64,000 nt of DNA from Demequina sp. (GCA_024707205.1 JANQAD010000001.1:2011979-2075978); one strand, 5' to 3'. Counted from the first letter of the stretch, positions 15,443-26,837 are shown. A program made the numbers and translations. Notes: generated by a model not told the origin, from the letters alone.

Positions 15443-17557
15443 CTACTTCGCGACAGTTTTCGCGGCGCTGAGTTTGCCAAGAGGGTAGTAGCCCGACTTG
15501 TGCCCAGTGATGGTCACCGTGAGCTTCTTGCCCTTGTCCGCGCTGGTGACCTTGTACGTGTACTTAGTCGCTCCCGAGATCTTCGCCCCATTGCGGTACC
15601 ACTGATACGTGAACGAGGTCGCCGCCGGCGTCCACGGACCCGTCACGGCCGTGAGCGTCTTGCCCGCCTTCGCTGTGCCGATGATGTAGCTCGTCGGCGG
15701 CTTGGAGAACTCAAGGTAGACCGATCTCGCCGCCGAGGTCTTCGAGTCCGTGCCGTACCCGGACTTCTTCGCGGTCACCTTGACGGTGATCTTCTTGCCC
15801 TTGTCCGCCGCCGTGACCTTGTAGGTGCTCTTGGTCGCCTTGGAAATGGCCACGCCATCGCGGTACCACTGGTAACTGAGAGCCGGCTTTGGCGACCACG
15901 TTCCTGGCTTGGCGGTCAGCGTCTTGCCCGCGCGCGCCGTCCCGGAGATCGTGGGCTTTGGCGCCTTCGCGAAGAACTTGGGCATCGTCACTTGCGCCGA
16001 GGTCTTCGAAACGGACGGGTAGTCCGCCTTGGTCGCGGTCACCTTGACGCTGATCTTCTTGGTCGAATCGGACGACGTCAGCTTGTAGGTCTTCTTGGTG
16101 GCGCCGGAGATCGCGGTGCCGTTGCGGTACCACTGATATGTGAACGCGTCAGGGGTGGCCTTCCAGGTTCCCACCGCCGCCGTCAGCGTGTTCGCGAGGC
16201 CCTTGACGCCCGTGAAAGTGGGCGTTGGCGTGGTCGTGAAGTGCCGGGTGGCGCTGAGTACCACGTCGATTCCCGTGACGGGACCGCTCCCGTTCACCAC
16301 CACGGGCGTGGCGTCGGCGACCTCATACGCGTCGTTGTAGTACTCCCGGACAAACGCCTCGTGGTACTTGTCGAAGAACAGCACCGTGTAGCTGCCCGGC
16401 GGCACCGGATCGGAACTCCAGTTGCCCGTGGCAGGATCCACGCGCACATTGCTGGCCGTGTACCCCGTGCTGGAGAGCGTGATTCTTGTGTTCGCGAGCA
16501 CCTGCTGGGGGTCCGCGACGCCGGTGAGCGACACGTGGCCAGAGATCGGCTGGCCGGCGGCGAGCGTCACCGCGCCGAGGTCCATGTCGCCGGAGGGCGA
16601 CGAGAGAGAGGTGGCGTAGGTCTGCGGCACCAGGCCCGGCCCGCCCACGGTTGCCCCGTAGTACGAGACGCGCGGCAGACCCGCGATGGACCACGCCCCC
16701 GTGCTTGGGTTCACGGTGGCCGACGGGGCGGTTGAGTAGTACTCAGACGTCAGCTTCACCTTCGCGCCGGCGAGAAGGCCGGGGTCAACCCCGGACGCGA
16801 GTTCAACGGTGCCCGAAACGGTGAAGGACGGATACGCGACGAGGTTCCGCGTGAAGCTCACGGATCCAGACGTGGCGGCGAAGCCATACGAGGCAGGCTC
16901 GTCGAGGTAAGCGCCATCGAACACGCTCGCGATGTTGGGGTACACCGCGCCGCCGCCCGAGCCGTTGTAGCTCGTCGCGTCCATGCGCAGGGTGTAGGAA
17001 CCGGGGATCATGCCCACGATGGCGTAGGCGCCGGTGGTGCCGTCCCCCGTGGCGCGGTACTGGACCCCGTAGGGGCCCGTCGCCGTGACCTGTGCCCCCT
17101 GCATGTCCGCAGCCGTGAGGGGCGCCACCGGATACAGCGTGCCGCGGAGAATCGCCCCGTAGTCGAGATCGATGTTCTTGCCGGTGGCGCTGGCGCCATC
17201 GATCACGATGGGGGAGCGGTCATCCCAGTTGTAGGTGCCGCCGTAGTACTCCGTGACGAGGTTGGGGCCCTCTCCAGTGCCGCCGGGCGGGTACGCGTAC
17301 GCCTTCAGGGTGTACGTGCCGTTGTCCAGCCCCGCGAACGAGAACGCGCCGTTCGCAGCGTTGGCCTTGACGGTGAAGGTCGTGTCGCCCTGAATGCTGA
17401 CGTAGATCTGGTCGCGCCACGCTTCGTCGACTCCGGCCGGCAGCGTCACCGCCCCTGAGATGGTGTACGTGTCCGCCGCGGCGGGAGCCGATGCGGCCAC
17501 CGCCAGCCCCATTGCCATGCCCATCATTGCCAGTGCAGCAGTGACCCGTCGCCCCAC
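15443..17557 (-). CDS. Secreted surface protein with carboxypeptidase-regulatory-like and YQW repeats
   Basis: The 704-residue protein starts with a signal peptide (residues 1-28, ending APAAAD). Residues ~30-450 form four or five beta-sandwich segments of the CarboxypepD_reg/SdrD-B type (for example YTISGAVTLPAGVD, GTYTLKAYAYPPGG). The last 250 residues are three ~85-residue repeats with the signature FTYQWYRNGTAISGATKKTY and a KGKKITVKVT strand. No LPXTG or membrane anchor is seen, so the protein is released or held non-covalently. The GTG start follows a strong GAGGAGGA site. It is the first of three neighbouring paralogues on the minus strand. Adhesion or cell-surface scaffolding is inferred from architecture only. 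Confidence 0.85.
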   Translation of the reverse strand: MGRRVTAALAMMGMAMGLAVAASAPAAADTYTISGAVTLPAGVDEAWRDQIYVSIQGDTTFTVKANAANGAFSFAGLDNGTYTLKAYAYPPGGTGEGPNLVTEYYGGTYNWDDRSPIVIDGASATGKNIDLDYGAILRGTLYPVAPLTAADMQGAQVTATGPYGVQYRATGDGTTGAYAIVGMIPGSYTLRMDATSYNGSGGGAVYPNIASVFDGAYLDEPASYGFAATSGSVSFTRNLVAYPSFTVSGTVELASGVDPGLLAGAKVKLTSEYYSTAPSATVNPSTGAWSIAGLPRVSYYGATVGGPGLVPQTYATSLSSPSGDMDLGAVTLAAGQPISGHVSLTGVADPQQVLANTRITLSSTGYTASNVRVDPATGNWSSDPVPPGSYTVLFFDKYHEAFVREYYNDAYEVADATPVVVNGSGPVTGIDVVLSATRHFTTTPTPTFTGVKGLANTLTAAVGTWKATPDAFTYQWYRNGTAISGATKKTYKLTSSDSTKKISVKVTATKADYPSVSKTSAQVTMPKFFAKAPKPTISGTARAGKTLTAKPGTWSPKPALSYQWYRDGVAISKATKSTYKVTAADKGKKITVKVTAKKSGYGTDSKTSAARSVYLEFSKPPTSYIIGTAKAGKTLTAVTGPWTPAATSFTYQWYRNGAKISGATKYTYKVTSADKGKKLTVTITGHKSGYYPLGKLSAAKTVAK

Positions 17558-17693
17558 AATTCCTCCTCAGCCGCGCGCGGACGCGCCCTCCATGCGCCGT
17601 TGGGTTCAGGCTATGGGGCGTGGTTCGCGGTCGACAGGGCCGCGCGCACAGTTGAGACCAGCGTGAGACTGCCCGACGCCGTGGCCCGGTCCG

Positions 17694-18647
17694 CTACTTG
17701 GCGACCGTCTTGGCCGCGCTCGCCTTGGCGACGGTCAGGTACCCGGACTTCTTGCCCGTGACCTTCACCGTGATCTTCTTGCCCTTGTCGCTCTTGGTGA
17801 GCTTGTACGTCGACTTGGTTGCGCCCGAGATCTTCGCGCCGTTGCGGTACCACTGGTAGGAGTACGAGGGCGTGGGCTTCCACGTGCCGTGGTGCGCCGA
17901 GAGGACGTTGCCGGCCCTGGCGGTGCCCGTGATCGTAGGCGTGGGCGTTGCGCTGAAGACCTTGGGGATGTTGACCGCGGCCGAGGTGCGCGAGGCGCTG
18001 GGGCAGCGGTCGGCCGCTGCCGTCACCGTGAGGGTGATGGCGTGCCCGCGGTCCTTGGTCTTGATGACGTAAGTGGCGTTGGTCGCGCCGGCGATCGCTG
18101 CGCCGTCGCGCTTCCACTGATACGTGAAGGTGACGGTTGTGGGGCCAGACCAGAATCCCGTTGACGAGCCGAGCGTTCCGCCTGCGGCCAGCGACTTCAC
18201 CGTGATGACCGGATTGGGCGTGAGGGTGAAGTGCCCGGTGCGGCTCAGCTCGGCATTGACGTTCTTGACCTCTTTGCCTTCCACCACGATGGTGGTGGCC
18301 TCCGCGGAGGTGTACACGTCGTCGTAGTACTCGGCAAGCAGTTGGCCGTCGCCGCCGATGACACTTGATGTCCCGAACGACACGGTGTAGGTCCCGTTCG
18401 GCAGGTTGTCAATCTTGAACTCACCGTCGCCTTCGGCGACTTCGGAGAGCATGACGGTGCTGGACTCGGCAGTCACCACGATGCCGTCGAGCGTGCTGTC
18501 GGTGAGAGCCGGGTCCAGGGTGACTTTTCCCGAAATAGAGCCTTTGTCCGAGTCGGCAGAGGCGGGCTCGGCCAACCCCAAGCCCAACGCCACAATTGAC
18601 AGTCCTGCCAACCACAGCGCCAGGCGCCCAAAGCGCGGCCGACGCAT
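17694..18647 (-). CDS. Short secreted YQW-repeat surface protein
   Basis: The 317-residue paralogue has a signal peptide (about residues 1-30, ending PASAD). One carboxypeptidase-regulatory-like segment follows (SISGKVTLDPALTDS to YYDDVYTSAEATTIVV), then two YQW repeats (TFTYQWKRDGAAIAGATNAT and SYSYQWYRNGAKISGATKST). It ends KASAAKTVAK, the same tail as both neighbours. The ATG at 18647 was chosen because GGAGGGG precedes it at proper spacing; the ATG at 18662 lies upstream of that site. It looks like a compact version of the larger neighbours. Confidence 0.82.
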   Translation of the reverse strand: MRRPRFGRLALWLAGLSIVALGLGLAEPASADSDKGSISGKVTLDPALTDSTLDGIVVTAESSTVMLSEVAEGDGEFKIDNLPNGTYTVSFGTSSVIGGDGQLLAEYYDDVYTSAEATTIVVEGKEVKNVNAELSRTGHFTLTPNPVITVKSLAAGGTLGSSTGFWSGPTTVTFTYQWKRDGAAIAGATNATYVIKTKDRGHAITLTVTAAADRCPSASRTSAAVNIPKVFSATPTPTITGTARAGNVLSAHHGTWKPTPSYSYQWYRNGAKISGATKSTYKLTKSDKGKKITVKVTGKKSGYLTVAKASAAKTVAK

Positions 18648-18767
18648 GCGTTTCCCCTCCATTACGAACTCGACCCAACGCTACCTGTGGGCGCGCGCCA
18701 GGGATAGGGGAGCGTCGGGCCGTGTGAAAAACTCCCCACGACCAGGCACGACGCTGTCCCGGTATGG

Positions 18768-21700
18768 CTATTTTGCGACGGTTTTCGAGGCGCTCGTCTT
18801 GGTGACCGTGAGGTAGCCGGTGCGCTTTCCCGTCACCTTCACGGTGATCTTCTTGCCCTTGTCGCTCGAGGTGAGCTTGTAGGTGGACTTGGTCGCGCCC
18901 GGGATCGCCTTGCCGTTGCGGTACCACTGGTAGGTCTTCGTGGGCGTGGGGGACCACGTGCCAACCTTCACGGCAATGGTGTGCCCGGACTTGAGTGTGC
19001 CGCTGATGGTGGGCGTGGGCGCCTTCGAGAACTCGTAGTAGATCGTCTTCGCTGCTGACGTCATTGGGACGGTCCCGTAGCCGGTCTTCTTGCCTGTGAC
19101 GACCACCGTTATCTTCTTGCCGCGGTCGCTCGTGGTGAGCTTGTACGTGGACTTGGTGGCCCCCGAGATCTTGGAGCCGCTGCGGTACCACTGGTACGTG
19201 AGAGTTGCGCTCGGGGACCAGGTTCCGGCCTTGGCGGTGAGGGTATAGCCGGAGCGCAGAGTGCCGGAGATCGTGGGGGTCGGCGCGGTGGTGAAGAACT
19301 TCGGCGTCGTCACTTGTGCGGAGTTCTTGGTGAGCTCCTCGTAGCCAAGCCTCGAGCCGGTCACCTCCACCCAGATCGTTGTGTTCGCGTCTTCGGGGGC
19401 AAGCGTGTAGGTGGAGCCGGTCGCGTCAGGAAGGAGGATTCCGTCGCGGTACCACTCGTATGTGAAGGCCGTGGGAGCCGGAATCCAGGTGCCGTTCGCA
19501 ACGGTGAGCGCTCTGCCAGTGGCGAAGGTGCCGGACAGCGACGGCAGGGTGGTGACCGTGAACGACGCGGGCGCGATCTCGATGCCCGGCGCGGTGGCGG
19601 TCGTATCCGCGAAGCCGTTCAGGGATCCCGTGATCTGTACGGAGACAATGTGCCCGGAGTCACCCGCAACCGTGGTGTAGATGCGCGCCGTGGCGCCGGT
19701 GATGGGCGTGCCGTCGCGGAGCCACTGGTACTTGAAGAACACTCCCACCGCCCACGTGCCCTCGCGGGCGGTGAGCGACTGGCCCATGACGCTCGAGCCG
19801 CTGATGCCTGGGCTGCCCGCGCTCAAGGGCGGCTTGGTTGGCGTCACCGCGTTGGACGACTGGCTCGTCTTGGGGAAATAGAAGGCCCGGTAGCCCATGA
19901 CCTGCACGGTCAGGGCCTTGCCCACATCCTGAGTGGTGACCGTGTAGGTCTTGGACTGGCCTGGGTTTCCTTCGTCAGTAATGGCGATGCCGTTGCGGTA
20001 CCACTGGTACTCGAACGTCGCCGGCGTGGGGCTCCAAGCGCCCTCTTCCGCGGTGAGCACGTCGCCCGGCACGGCGCTCGTGGGAATCTGCGGCGTGCCT
20101 GCGGAGAGGAAATTGACCCGGGCCTGAACGCCCGTGCTTGCCGTGGTGCCGTCCGCGTAGCCGGGCGTCGAGAAGGTCGCCACCGCCCTCAGGGTGCAGC
20201 CGCCGTCGGTCACGCCCGTGACGGTGTGCGTGGGGTCGGTCGCGCCCGGGATGGGGTTGTTGTTGCACGTCCACTGCCACGACACGTCTTGCGGGGTTGG
20301 CGTCACGCCGGCGAGAGATGCGCTGAGCGGGGCCTCGCCCTCATTCGCCGTGCCGGTGACCGTGACCACGCCGCCGCTAAATGTGGCCACGATGGGCGTC
20401 ACCACATTGGACGTCGTCGCGGTGTCGACGTAGCCCGCCCTGTGGGCGGTGACCCGCACCGTGATCGGCTGGCCGATGTCCTCCACCTGCACGGTGTAAG
20501 TCTCGCCCACGCCGATCTCGGTTGCGCCGCGGAACCACTGGTAGGTGGTGGTGTCCGAGCAGGCGACCACGTGCCGAGCGTCACGTTCAGGTCGTCGCCG
20601 AACTTCGCGGTCATGGGGATGCTTGGGTTGGGCGCAGCCGTGAAGACGCTCGGAACGTGCTTGGCGTCGCTGGTGGTTGACCCGTCCGCGTAGCCCGCCT
20701 TCGAGTAGGTGGCAACCGCCGTGATGGCGCAGCCGGCGTCTGCGACGGTGAGCGCATACGTGTTGGTGGTGGCGCCGTCGATCGCGACGTCGTTGCACTG
20801 CCACACCCACGTCGTGCTCGTGGGGTCTGGCGCAACGTCCGTGAGCGAGGCGGAGAGCGTCTCGCCGAACGCGGCCGTGCCTGTGATCCAAGCTGTGCCG
20901 CCGGTGAACGTTGCCGCGATAGGCGTCACAACATTCGAGGTCACCGTGGTGTCGACATACCCGGCCCGATGAGCGGTGACCTTGACGGTGATGGCCGCGC
21001 CAACGTCGTCCGGCTGCAGCGTATAGGTGCTGTCAGAGCCCACCTCTGTGGTGCCGCGGAGCCACTGGTAGGTGAAGTCATCCGCCGCTGGACTCCAGTC
21101 GCCCAACGTCACCGAGAGCGTGTCACCGAACCCCGCCGTGGAGGGGATGGTGGGGGTAGGCGTCGCGCCGAAATAGCTGGGAATGTGACTCGCGCTGCTC
21201 GTCGCCGTGCCATCCGTGTAGCCCTCCTTGGAGAAGGTGGCTACTGCCGTGATCGAGCAGCCTGCGTCAGCAGAGGTGACCACATACGTGCTCGCCGTAG
21301 CGCCGTCGATCGCGACATCGTTGCACTGCCACACCCACGAGGTGGTCGTGGGGTCTGGGGCAACGTCCGTGAGTGAGGCGGAGAGCGTCTCGCCGACCGA
21401 AGGGGTGCCTGAGGTCGACGCCGTGCCTCCGGTGAACGTCGCCGCAACAGGCGCCACCGCGTTCGAGGTCACCGTGGTGTCGATGTACCCGTCCTTGTGC
21501 GCCGTGACCTTGACAGTGATTGGCTCACCGAGGTCCGCCACCTGGACGGTGTAGGTGCTCTCGGACCCGATCTCCGTGGCGCCGCGGAACCACAGGTAAG
21601 AGAAGGTGGTCGGGGTGGGGTCCCACGTGCCAACGGTCACGCCGAGCGTGTCGCCGAACGACGCGGTCGAGGGAATCTCGGGGTCCGGCGACAGGGCGAA

Positions 21701-22459
21701 CGGTACGTCTGGCACGTCCGCAAACGCCAGAGCGGCGTCAATCGAGTCGAGCTGGTCGCCATCGACGACCCCTACTTGGCTCGGGTAGTCCTGCGAAGCG
21801 AGGTCGACCTCGACCTGGCCACCCTCCCCGTCGTCGTACGCGCTCACCACGAACGATACGTTGTACGAGCCCGGTAGGAGCTGGGAGAACGAGTACGAGC
21901 CGTCGTCGGCGATCGGCGTCGTGCGCGAGGCAGGGCCAGAGACCTGGACCGTCACGCCGCGCCACCACCCGGCATCCGCTTCGTCGAGAGGAGCCGTGAC
22001 GTGGCCCGCAACGGTGGCGCCGACGCTCGCGTACCCGTCGATCCCGTCAGTGGTGGAGTCCGCCACAACCGTGACAGCCACGGCCAGCGCTACATCGTGG
22101 GTGCCGGGGTAGTACACCGTCAGATAATCCGCCGGGCCATCACTTGCGAACGGATTCGGCCCGAACACGACCACGTAGTCGCCCGGAGCGAGGTCGTCGA
22201 TGAGGTAGTCGCCGTTCTCATCCGGATAGGTCTCAAAGTCCGTGCCGGTGTCGACGCTGTGCGCGGACACCTTGAGGCCGGTCCACCAGTCGCCTACTGC
22301 GCCGGCCGGGGCGGTGACCGTTCCGGAGATCGCGCCGTTGCCGTCGGACGCGTGGGCCGGGTCGAACGCCGCCAAGCCAACGAGCACAAGGGCCGCGGTG
22401 GTCGCGACAACGATCGCGCGCGCGAGCGCTTTCGGAACGGCAAAGCCGAGACCGGTCAA
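18768..22459 (-). CDS. Giant secreted YQW-repeat surface protein (one-base frameshift)
   Basis: After repair this is a ~1230-residue secreted protein. A signal peptide (ending PAHASD) precedes two carboxypeptidase-regulatory-like domains (about residues 40-225) and then eleven YQW-type repeats. Repeats 1-6 alternate between a WFRGATE form and a WVWQCND form that carries two cysteines, while the later repeats are of the common YQWYRNG type. The frame breaks near 20565-20575 (reverse strand cggacaccaccacctacc): adding one base gives WSPARTPPTYQWFRGATE, which keeps the repeat spacing exactly. The TTG start at 22459 has GGGAG upstream. The tail KTSASKTVAK matches the two neighbours. Function is unknown. 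Confidence 0.83.
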
Positions 22460-22645
22460 GGAGACTCCCGGGGAACCCTCAGTTCGTGCCGCGTTTGCGG
22501 CCTTTGGTCGGACAGTAACGGTGGCCCGAAAGGGTGTCTACGGAGTGTGACGACCTCCATATTCGTACGCAGGAAGCCAAAATGGGACTTACCGGACATC
22601 CAAGGCGACCGCCGTGCGAGCGCGAGGGCAGCGTCGGGCCGTCAC

Positions 22646-22651
22646 TAGAAT
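22646..22651 (+). promoter_or_regulatory. -10 box TAGAAT, leaderless (leuS)
   Basis: GTCACTAGAAT ends 6 nt before the GTG of leuS at 22658. A dispersed decamer (22630-22639) lies 6 bp upstream of the box. Confidence 0.65.
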
Positions 22652-22657
22652 GCTGGG

Positions 22658-25174
22658 GTGAGTTCCGAGGCCCAGGCAACTGAAGACCGCAGCGACATCG
22701 ACCGCTATGACTTCCGCGCGCTCGAGGAGCGGTGGCTCCCCGTGTGGCGTGAGACGCAGCCGTTCAAGTCGGGCCGCGAGGGAGACGCGCGGCCAACCAA
22801 GTACGTGCTCGACATGTTCCCGTACCCCTCCGGCGACCTGCACATGGGCCACGCGGAGGCGTACGCGCTCGGCGACGTGATCGCGCGCTACTGGATTCAG
22901 CGCGGCTACAACGTGCTTCACCCCATCGGCTGGGACAGCTTTGGCCTGCCCGCGGAGAACGCCGCGATCAAGCGCGGCATCGACCCCGCAGGCTGGACCG
23001 AGGACAACATCGCACAGCAGCGTGCCTCGATGGAGCGCTACGCGTGCAGCTTTGATTGGGATCGCGTGCTCGCCACGCACCGCCCCGACTACTACCAGTG
23101 GAACCAGTGGCTGTTTACCAGGCTCTTTGAGCGCGGGTTGGCGTACCGCAAGCCGTCGCTTGTGAACTGGTGCCCCAAGGACCAGACCGTGCTCGCAAAC
23201 GAGCAGGTGGTGAATGGGCTGTGCGAGCGCTGCGACACGCCAGTCACCAAGAAGAAGCTCACGCAGTGGTACTTCAAGGTCACCGACTACGCGGATCGCC
23301 TGCTCGACGACCTCGACACCCTGCAGGCCACGTGGCCGTCAAAGGTCATCGCGATGCAGCGCAACTGGATCGGCCGCTCTCGCGGCGCGGACGTCAAGTT
23401 CGTGATCGAGGGCCGCGACGAGCCCGTGGACATCTACACCACGCGCCCGGACACGCTGTACGGCGCCACGTTCTTTGTGGTCGCCGCGGACAGTGACCTG
23501 GCCGCGGAACTTGCCGCGGAGGCGCCCGACGCTGTTCGGAATGAGTTCGACGCCTACCTTGAGCGCGTCAAGGCTTCCAATGAGATCGAGCGGCTCTCCA
23601 CCGACCGGCCCAAGACGGGCGTCTTCCTGGAGCGGTTCGCGATCAACCCGGTGAATGGCGAGCGCCTGCCGATCTGGGCGTCGGACTACGTGCTCGCCGA
23701 CTATGGCCACGGCGCCATCATGGCCGTGCCCGCTCACGACCAGCGCGACCTCGACTTCGCGCTCGCGATGGGGCTGCCGGTGATTCCGGTTGTCGACGTG
23801 CGCGGCGAGGACGGCGAGCCGCTTCCCGACCCCGCCGCGAGCGGAATCGCCACGGGCGGCGAAGGGGTGATGATCAACTCCGGCCCGCTCGACGGCCTGC
23901 CGAAGTCGGAGGCGATCGCGACGATCATCGCGCGCCTCGAGGCCGACGGCGTTGGCACCTCCGCGGTGAACTTCCGGCTTCGCGACTGGCTCATCTCGCG
24001 CCAGCGGTATTGGGGCACGCCGATCCCGATCATCCACTGCGAGGAGCACGGCGAGGTTCCGGTCCCCGATGACCAGTTGCCCGTGCTGCTGCCTCCCACG
24101 GAGGGGCTGGACCTGAAGCCGAAGGGCCAGTCGCCGCTCGCCGCGGCGACCGACTGGGTCAACACCACGTGCCCCGTGTGCGGCCGTCCTGCCCTCAGGG
24201 ACACGGACACGATGGATACGTTCGTGGACTCGTCCTGGTACTTCCTGCGCTACCTGTCGCCGTCCAAGACAGACGGACCGTTTGACCTGCTAGAGGCCAA
24301 GAAGTGGGCGCCCGTTGACCAGTACGTGGGCGGGGTGACGCACGCGATCCTGCACCTCCTCTACGCGCGCTTCTTCACCAAGGCGCTGCACGACATGGGG
24401 CTCGTCGACTTCGAGGAGCCGTTCGCCGCGCTGCTGAACCAGGGCATGGTGGGCATGAACGGCTCTGCGATGTCCAAGAGCCGCGGCAACCTGGTGCGCC
24501 TGAGCGAGCAGCTCGACGAGTACGGGGTTGACGCCATCCGCCTGACGATGGCGTTCGCCGCCCCCCCGGAGGACGACATCGACTGGGCGGACGTGTCGCC
24601 GACCGGATCCGCGAAGTTCCTCGCCCGTGCCTGGCGGCTCGCGCGCGACGTGACGTCGGAGCCTGGGGTGGACCCGGAAACGGGCGATGCGAAGCTGCGC
24701 GCGGTGACCCACCGCACCCTCGCGGACTGCGCGGAGCTCGTGGAGCACTTCCGCTTCAACGTGGTCGTGGCGCGCGTCATGGAACTCGTGAACGCGACCC
24801 GCAAGGCCATCGACAGCGGCGCCGGGCCGGCGGACCCCGCCGTGCGGGAGGCCGCCGAGGCGGTCGCCATCCTGCTGAGCCTGTTCGCGCCGTACTGCGC
24901 CGAGGACATGTGGGCGATGCTCGGCCACGAGAACGTCGCGCTCGCCGGCTACCCGGCCTGGGACGAGGCGCTGCTCGTGCAGGAGTCGGTGACGTGCGTG
25001 GTGCAGATTCGCGGCAAGGTGCGCGCGCGCCTTGAGGTGCCCCCGTCGATCGACGAGCACGCCCTGCGCGAGCTTGCCCTCGCCGAGCCGGTGATTGTGC
25101 GCGCGCTCGATGGCGCCGAGGTTCGCACGGTGATTGTGCGTGCTCCGGGACTCGTGAACATCGTCCCGGTCTAG
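22658..25174 (+). CDS. leuS: Leucyl-tRNA synthetase
   Basis: The 838-residue class I aminoacyl-tRNA synthetase charges tRNA-Leu. The HIGH-equivalent LHMGH is at residues 61-65 after MFPYPSGD. The [13 protein letters not shown] motif, a CP1 editing domain ([17 protein letters not shown]), a zinc-type knuckle (CPVCGRPA), DSSWYFLRY and the KMSKS-equivalent SAMSKSRGN follow in order. Length and domain order are normal for bacterial LeuRS. The GTG start is fixed by the leaderless promoter. It stands alone between the surface-protein cluster and degV. Confidence 0.97.
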   Translation: MSSEAQATEDRSDIDRYDFRALEERWLPVWRETQPFKSGREGDARPTKYVLDMFPYPSGDLHMGHAEAYALGDVIARYWIQRGYNVLHPIGWDSFGLPAENAAIKRGIDPAGWTEDNIAQQRASMERYACSFDWDRVLATHRPDYYQWNQWLFTRLFERGLAYRKPSLVNWCPKDQTVLANEQVVNGLCERCDTPVTKKKLTQWYFKVTDYADRLLDDLDTLQATWPSKVIAMQRNWIGRSRGADVKFVIEGRDEPVDIYTTRPDTLYGATFFVVAADSDLAAELAAEAPDAVRNEFDAYLERVKASNEIERLSTDRPKTGVFLERFAINPVNGERLPIWASDYVLADYGHGAIMAVPAHDQRDLDFALAMGLPVIPVVDVRGEDGEPLPDPAASGIATGGEGVMINSGPLDGLPKSEAIATIIARLEADGVGTSAVNFRLRDWLISRQRYWGTPIPIIHCEEHGEVPVPDDQLPVLLPPTEGLDLKPKGQSPLAAATDWVNTTCPVCGRPALRDTDTMDTFVDSSWYFLRYLSPSKTDGPFDLLEAKKWAPVDQYVGGVTHAILHLLYARFFTKALHDMGLVDFEEPFAALLNQGMVGMNGSAMSKSRGNLVRLSEQLDEYGVDAIRLTMAFAAPPEDDIDWADVSPTGSAKFLARAWRLARDVTSEPGVDPETGDAKLRAVTHRTLADCAELVEHFRFNVVVARVMELVNATRKAIDSGAGPADPAVREAAEAVAILLSLFAPYCAEDMWAMLGHENVALAGYPAWDEALLVQESVTCVVQIRGKVRARLEVPPSIDEHALRELALAEPVIVRALDGAEVRTVIVRAPGLVNIVPV

Positions 25175-25216
25175 TGCGGTGACACCGTGCGCGTTGCACA
25201 GCGGCCCGCACGTCAC

Positions 25217-25222
25217 TAGCGT
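25217..25222 (+). promoter_or_regulatory. -10 box TAGCGT, leaderless (degV)
   Basis: CGTCACTAGCGT ends 6 nt before the ATG at 25229. The extended CACTAG matches those before leuS and the sensor kinase. Confidence 0.6.
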
Positions 25223-25228
25223 GGCGCC

Positions 25229-26092
25229 ATGACGCCGACGGTCGCCGTTGTGACCGACTCCGCGGCCTCGCTGCCTGCAGGTCTCGCGCAGAAGTGGGGC
25301 GTCCGCGTGGTGCCGCTGCAGGTGATCGTCGACGGCGTGTCCCACGCCGAGGGCGCGGAGATCTCGCCGGACCAGGTGCTCGCGCATCTCCAGGCCGGCG
25401 CGAGCGTCACCACGTCTCAGCCGAACGCCGCCGCCTTTGACGAGGCGTACGCGGAGGCCGCCGCGGCGGGTGCCACCGCGGTCGTGGCCGTCATCCTCTC
25501 GGCAAAGCTCTCGGGGACGGCGTCCGTGGCGCAGGCGGCGGCGGCCAATGCCGCCGTGCCCGTGACCGTCGTGGACTCGGGGACGGTCGCGATGGCCGTG
25601 GGCTACGCGGCGATTGCGGCGGCCGCCCTCGCCGCGACCGGTGCCGACGCCGACGCCGTGGCCGCCGAGGCGCGCAGGGTCTGCGCCTCATCCGTGTGCA
25701 TGTTCACCGTGGACTCCCTGGACGCGCTGCGCAGGGGTGGGCGGTTGTCGCCGACCGCCGCCGCGCTCGGCAAGGCGCTCGGCGTCCGCCCCATTCTTGA
25801 GGTTCGCGACGGCGAAGTGGTGCTGCTCGATCGCGTGCGCAGCACCGCCCGCGCCCGTGCCGCTCTCATCGAGTGCGCGGAGGAGGCGATCGCGGAGCGG
25901 CTCAGGCCCGCGGTCGCCGTCATGGCGCTCGGCGAGGGCGACTACCTGGAGGACGCCGCCCGCGCCATCGAGGCGTCGAGCCCTCGCGTCGCGATGACGG
26001 TGCGCACGACCGTCTCCGCGGTGCTGTCCGCGCACGCCGGGCCCGGCGCGCTCGCGGTGGTGGTCGTGGACCTGCCAGAGCGCGTTCTGTAG
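25229..26092 (+). CDS. DegV family fatty-acid-binding protein
   Basis: The 287-residue protein has the DegV/FakB signature: VAVVTDSAASLP at the N-terminus, VTTSQPNAAAF in the middle, ILSAKLSGTASVA and FTVDSLDALRRGGRLSP near residue 165. DegV proteins bind a fatty acid, and the FakB members present it to a fatty acid kinase; no kinase gene is in this window. It has its own leaderless promoter. The next genes (comEA, comEC, holA) commonly follow degV in Micrococcales, so context supports the assignment. Confidence 0.93.
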   Translation: MTPTVAVVTDSAASLPAGLAQKWGVRVVPLQVIVDGVSHAEGAEISPDQVLAHLQAGASVTTSQPNAAAFDEAYAEAAAAGATAVVAVILSAKLSGTASVAQAAAANAAVPVTVVDSGTVAMAVGYAAIAAAALAATGADADAVAAEARRVCASSVCMFTVDSLDALRRGGRLSPTAAALGKALGVRPILEVRDGEVVLLDRVRSTARARAALIECAEEAIAERLRPAVAVMALGEGDYLEDAARAIEASSPRVAMTVRTTVSAVLSAHAGPGALAVVVVDLPERVL

Positions 26093-26172
26093 CCGCGTCC
26101 CCAAACCACGGCCCGACGGCGGTCATCCCCAGGCGCCCCCGGCACCTTGGTGAGGGGTGCGGCTTGGGCTCC

Positions 26173-26178
26173 TAACGT
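26173..26178 (+). promoter_or_regulatory. -10 box TAACGT, leaderless (comEA)
   Basis: TAACGT ends 7 nt before the GTG at 26186, which therefore is preferred over the upstream start at 26147. Confidence 0.5.
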
Positions 26179-26185
26179 CGGCCTG

Positions 26186-26836
26186 GTGACGGAGACAGAC
26201 TCACGCTGGCAGGACTCGCTTGCCGCGGCCGCGGCGCGCGCCTACGAGGCGGCGCACGGCTCGGCGATTCCGGAGACGCGCCGCGGACTGCGGCTGCGCA
26301 TGACGTGGCGGCAGGCAGTGGCGGGCGCGCTGTGTCTCGCGATACTTGCGGGCGGTGCATGGTGGTTTACCAGGCCCGACGCCGTGGGGGCCGTGCCCTT
26401 GGCAGAGGCGAGCGTCGGGCCGAGCGAGGACGCGGTCGGGCTCGTAGTGGACGTCTCTGGGGCGGTGGAGGCGCCAGGGCTCGTGGAGCTGACGATGGGT
26501 GCGCGCGTCGCTGATGCGATCGATGCCGCCGGCGGTGCGAGCGCGGACGCCGTGCTCGACGACCTCAACCTCGCCCGGCACCTCAACGACGGCGAGCAGA
26601 TCGTGGTGCCGCGCAAGGGAGACGCCGAGGCGGCGGAAGGGGGCGGCCCCGTGAACCTGAATCGCGCGAACGCCGAGCAGCTTGAGCAGCTGCCGGGCGT
26701 GGGTCCCGTGCTCGCGGAGCGCATCGTCGCCGATCGCGAGGCGAACGGGCCGTTCGCTTCGGTCGAGGACCTTGGGCGAGTGCAGGGGGTCGGCGATGCG
26801 ATCGTCGGCGCGCTCGCCGACCTCGCCACCGTGTGA
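26186..26836 (+). CDS. comEA: ComEA-type DNA-binding competence protein
   Basis: The 216-residue protein has one membrane-spanning segment (about residues 44-62, following RLRMTWRQ). An SLBB domain follows (VVDVSGAVEAPGLVEL). The C-terminal helix-hairpin-helix DNA-binding domain is VNLNRANAEQLEQLPGVGPV with a second hairpin VEDLGRVQGVGDAIVG. It would bind DNA outside the membrane and hand it to ComEC, encoded one base after its stop. No other competence genes are visible here. The GTG start is taken from the leaderless promoter. Confidence 0.92.
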   Translation: MTETDSRWQDSLAAAAARAYEAAHGSAIPETRRGLRLRMTWRQAVAGALCLAILAGGAWWFTRPDAVGAVPLAEASVGPSEDAVGLVVDVSGAVEAPGLVELTMGARVADAIDAAGGASADAVLDDLNLARHLNDGEQIVVPRKGDAEAAEGGGPVNLNRANAEQLEQLPGVGPVLAERIVADREANGPFASVEDLGRVQGVGDAIVGALADLATV

Positions 26837-26837
26837 C

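Noticed and set aside
19314..20693. 459-codon plus-strand frame inside the surface-protein cluster
   Set aside because: It is the antisense of the YQW repeats; periodic composition follows from the repeats.
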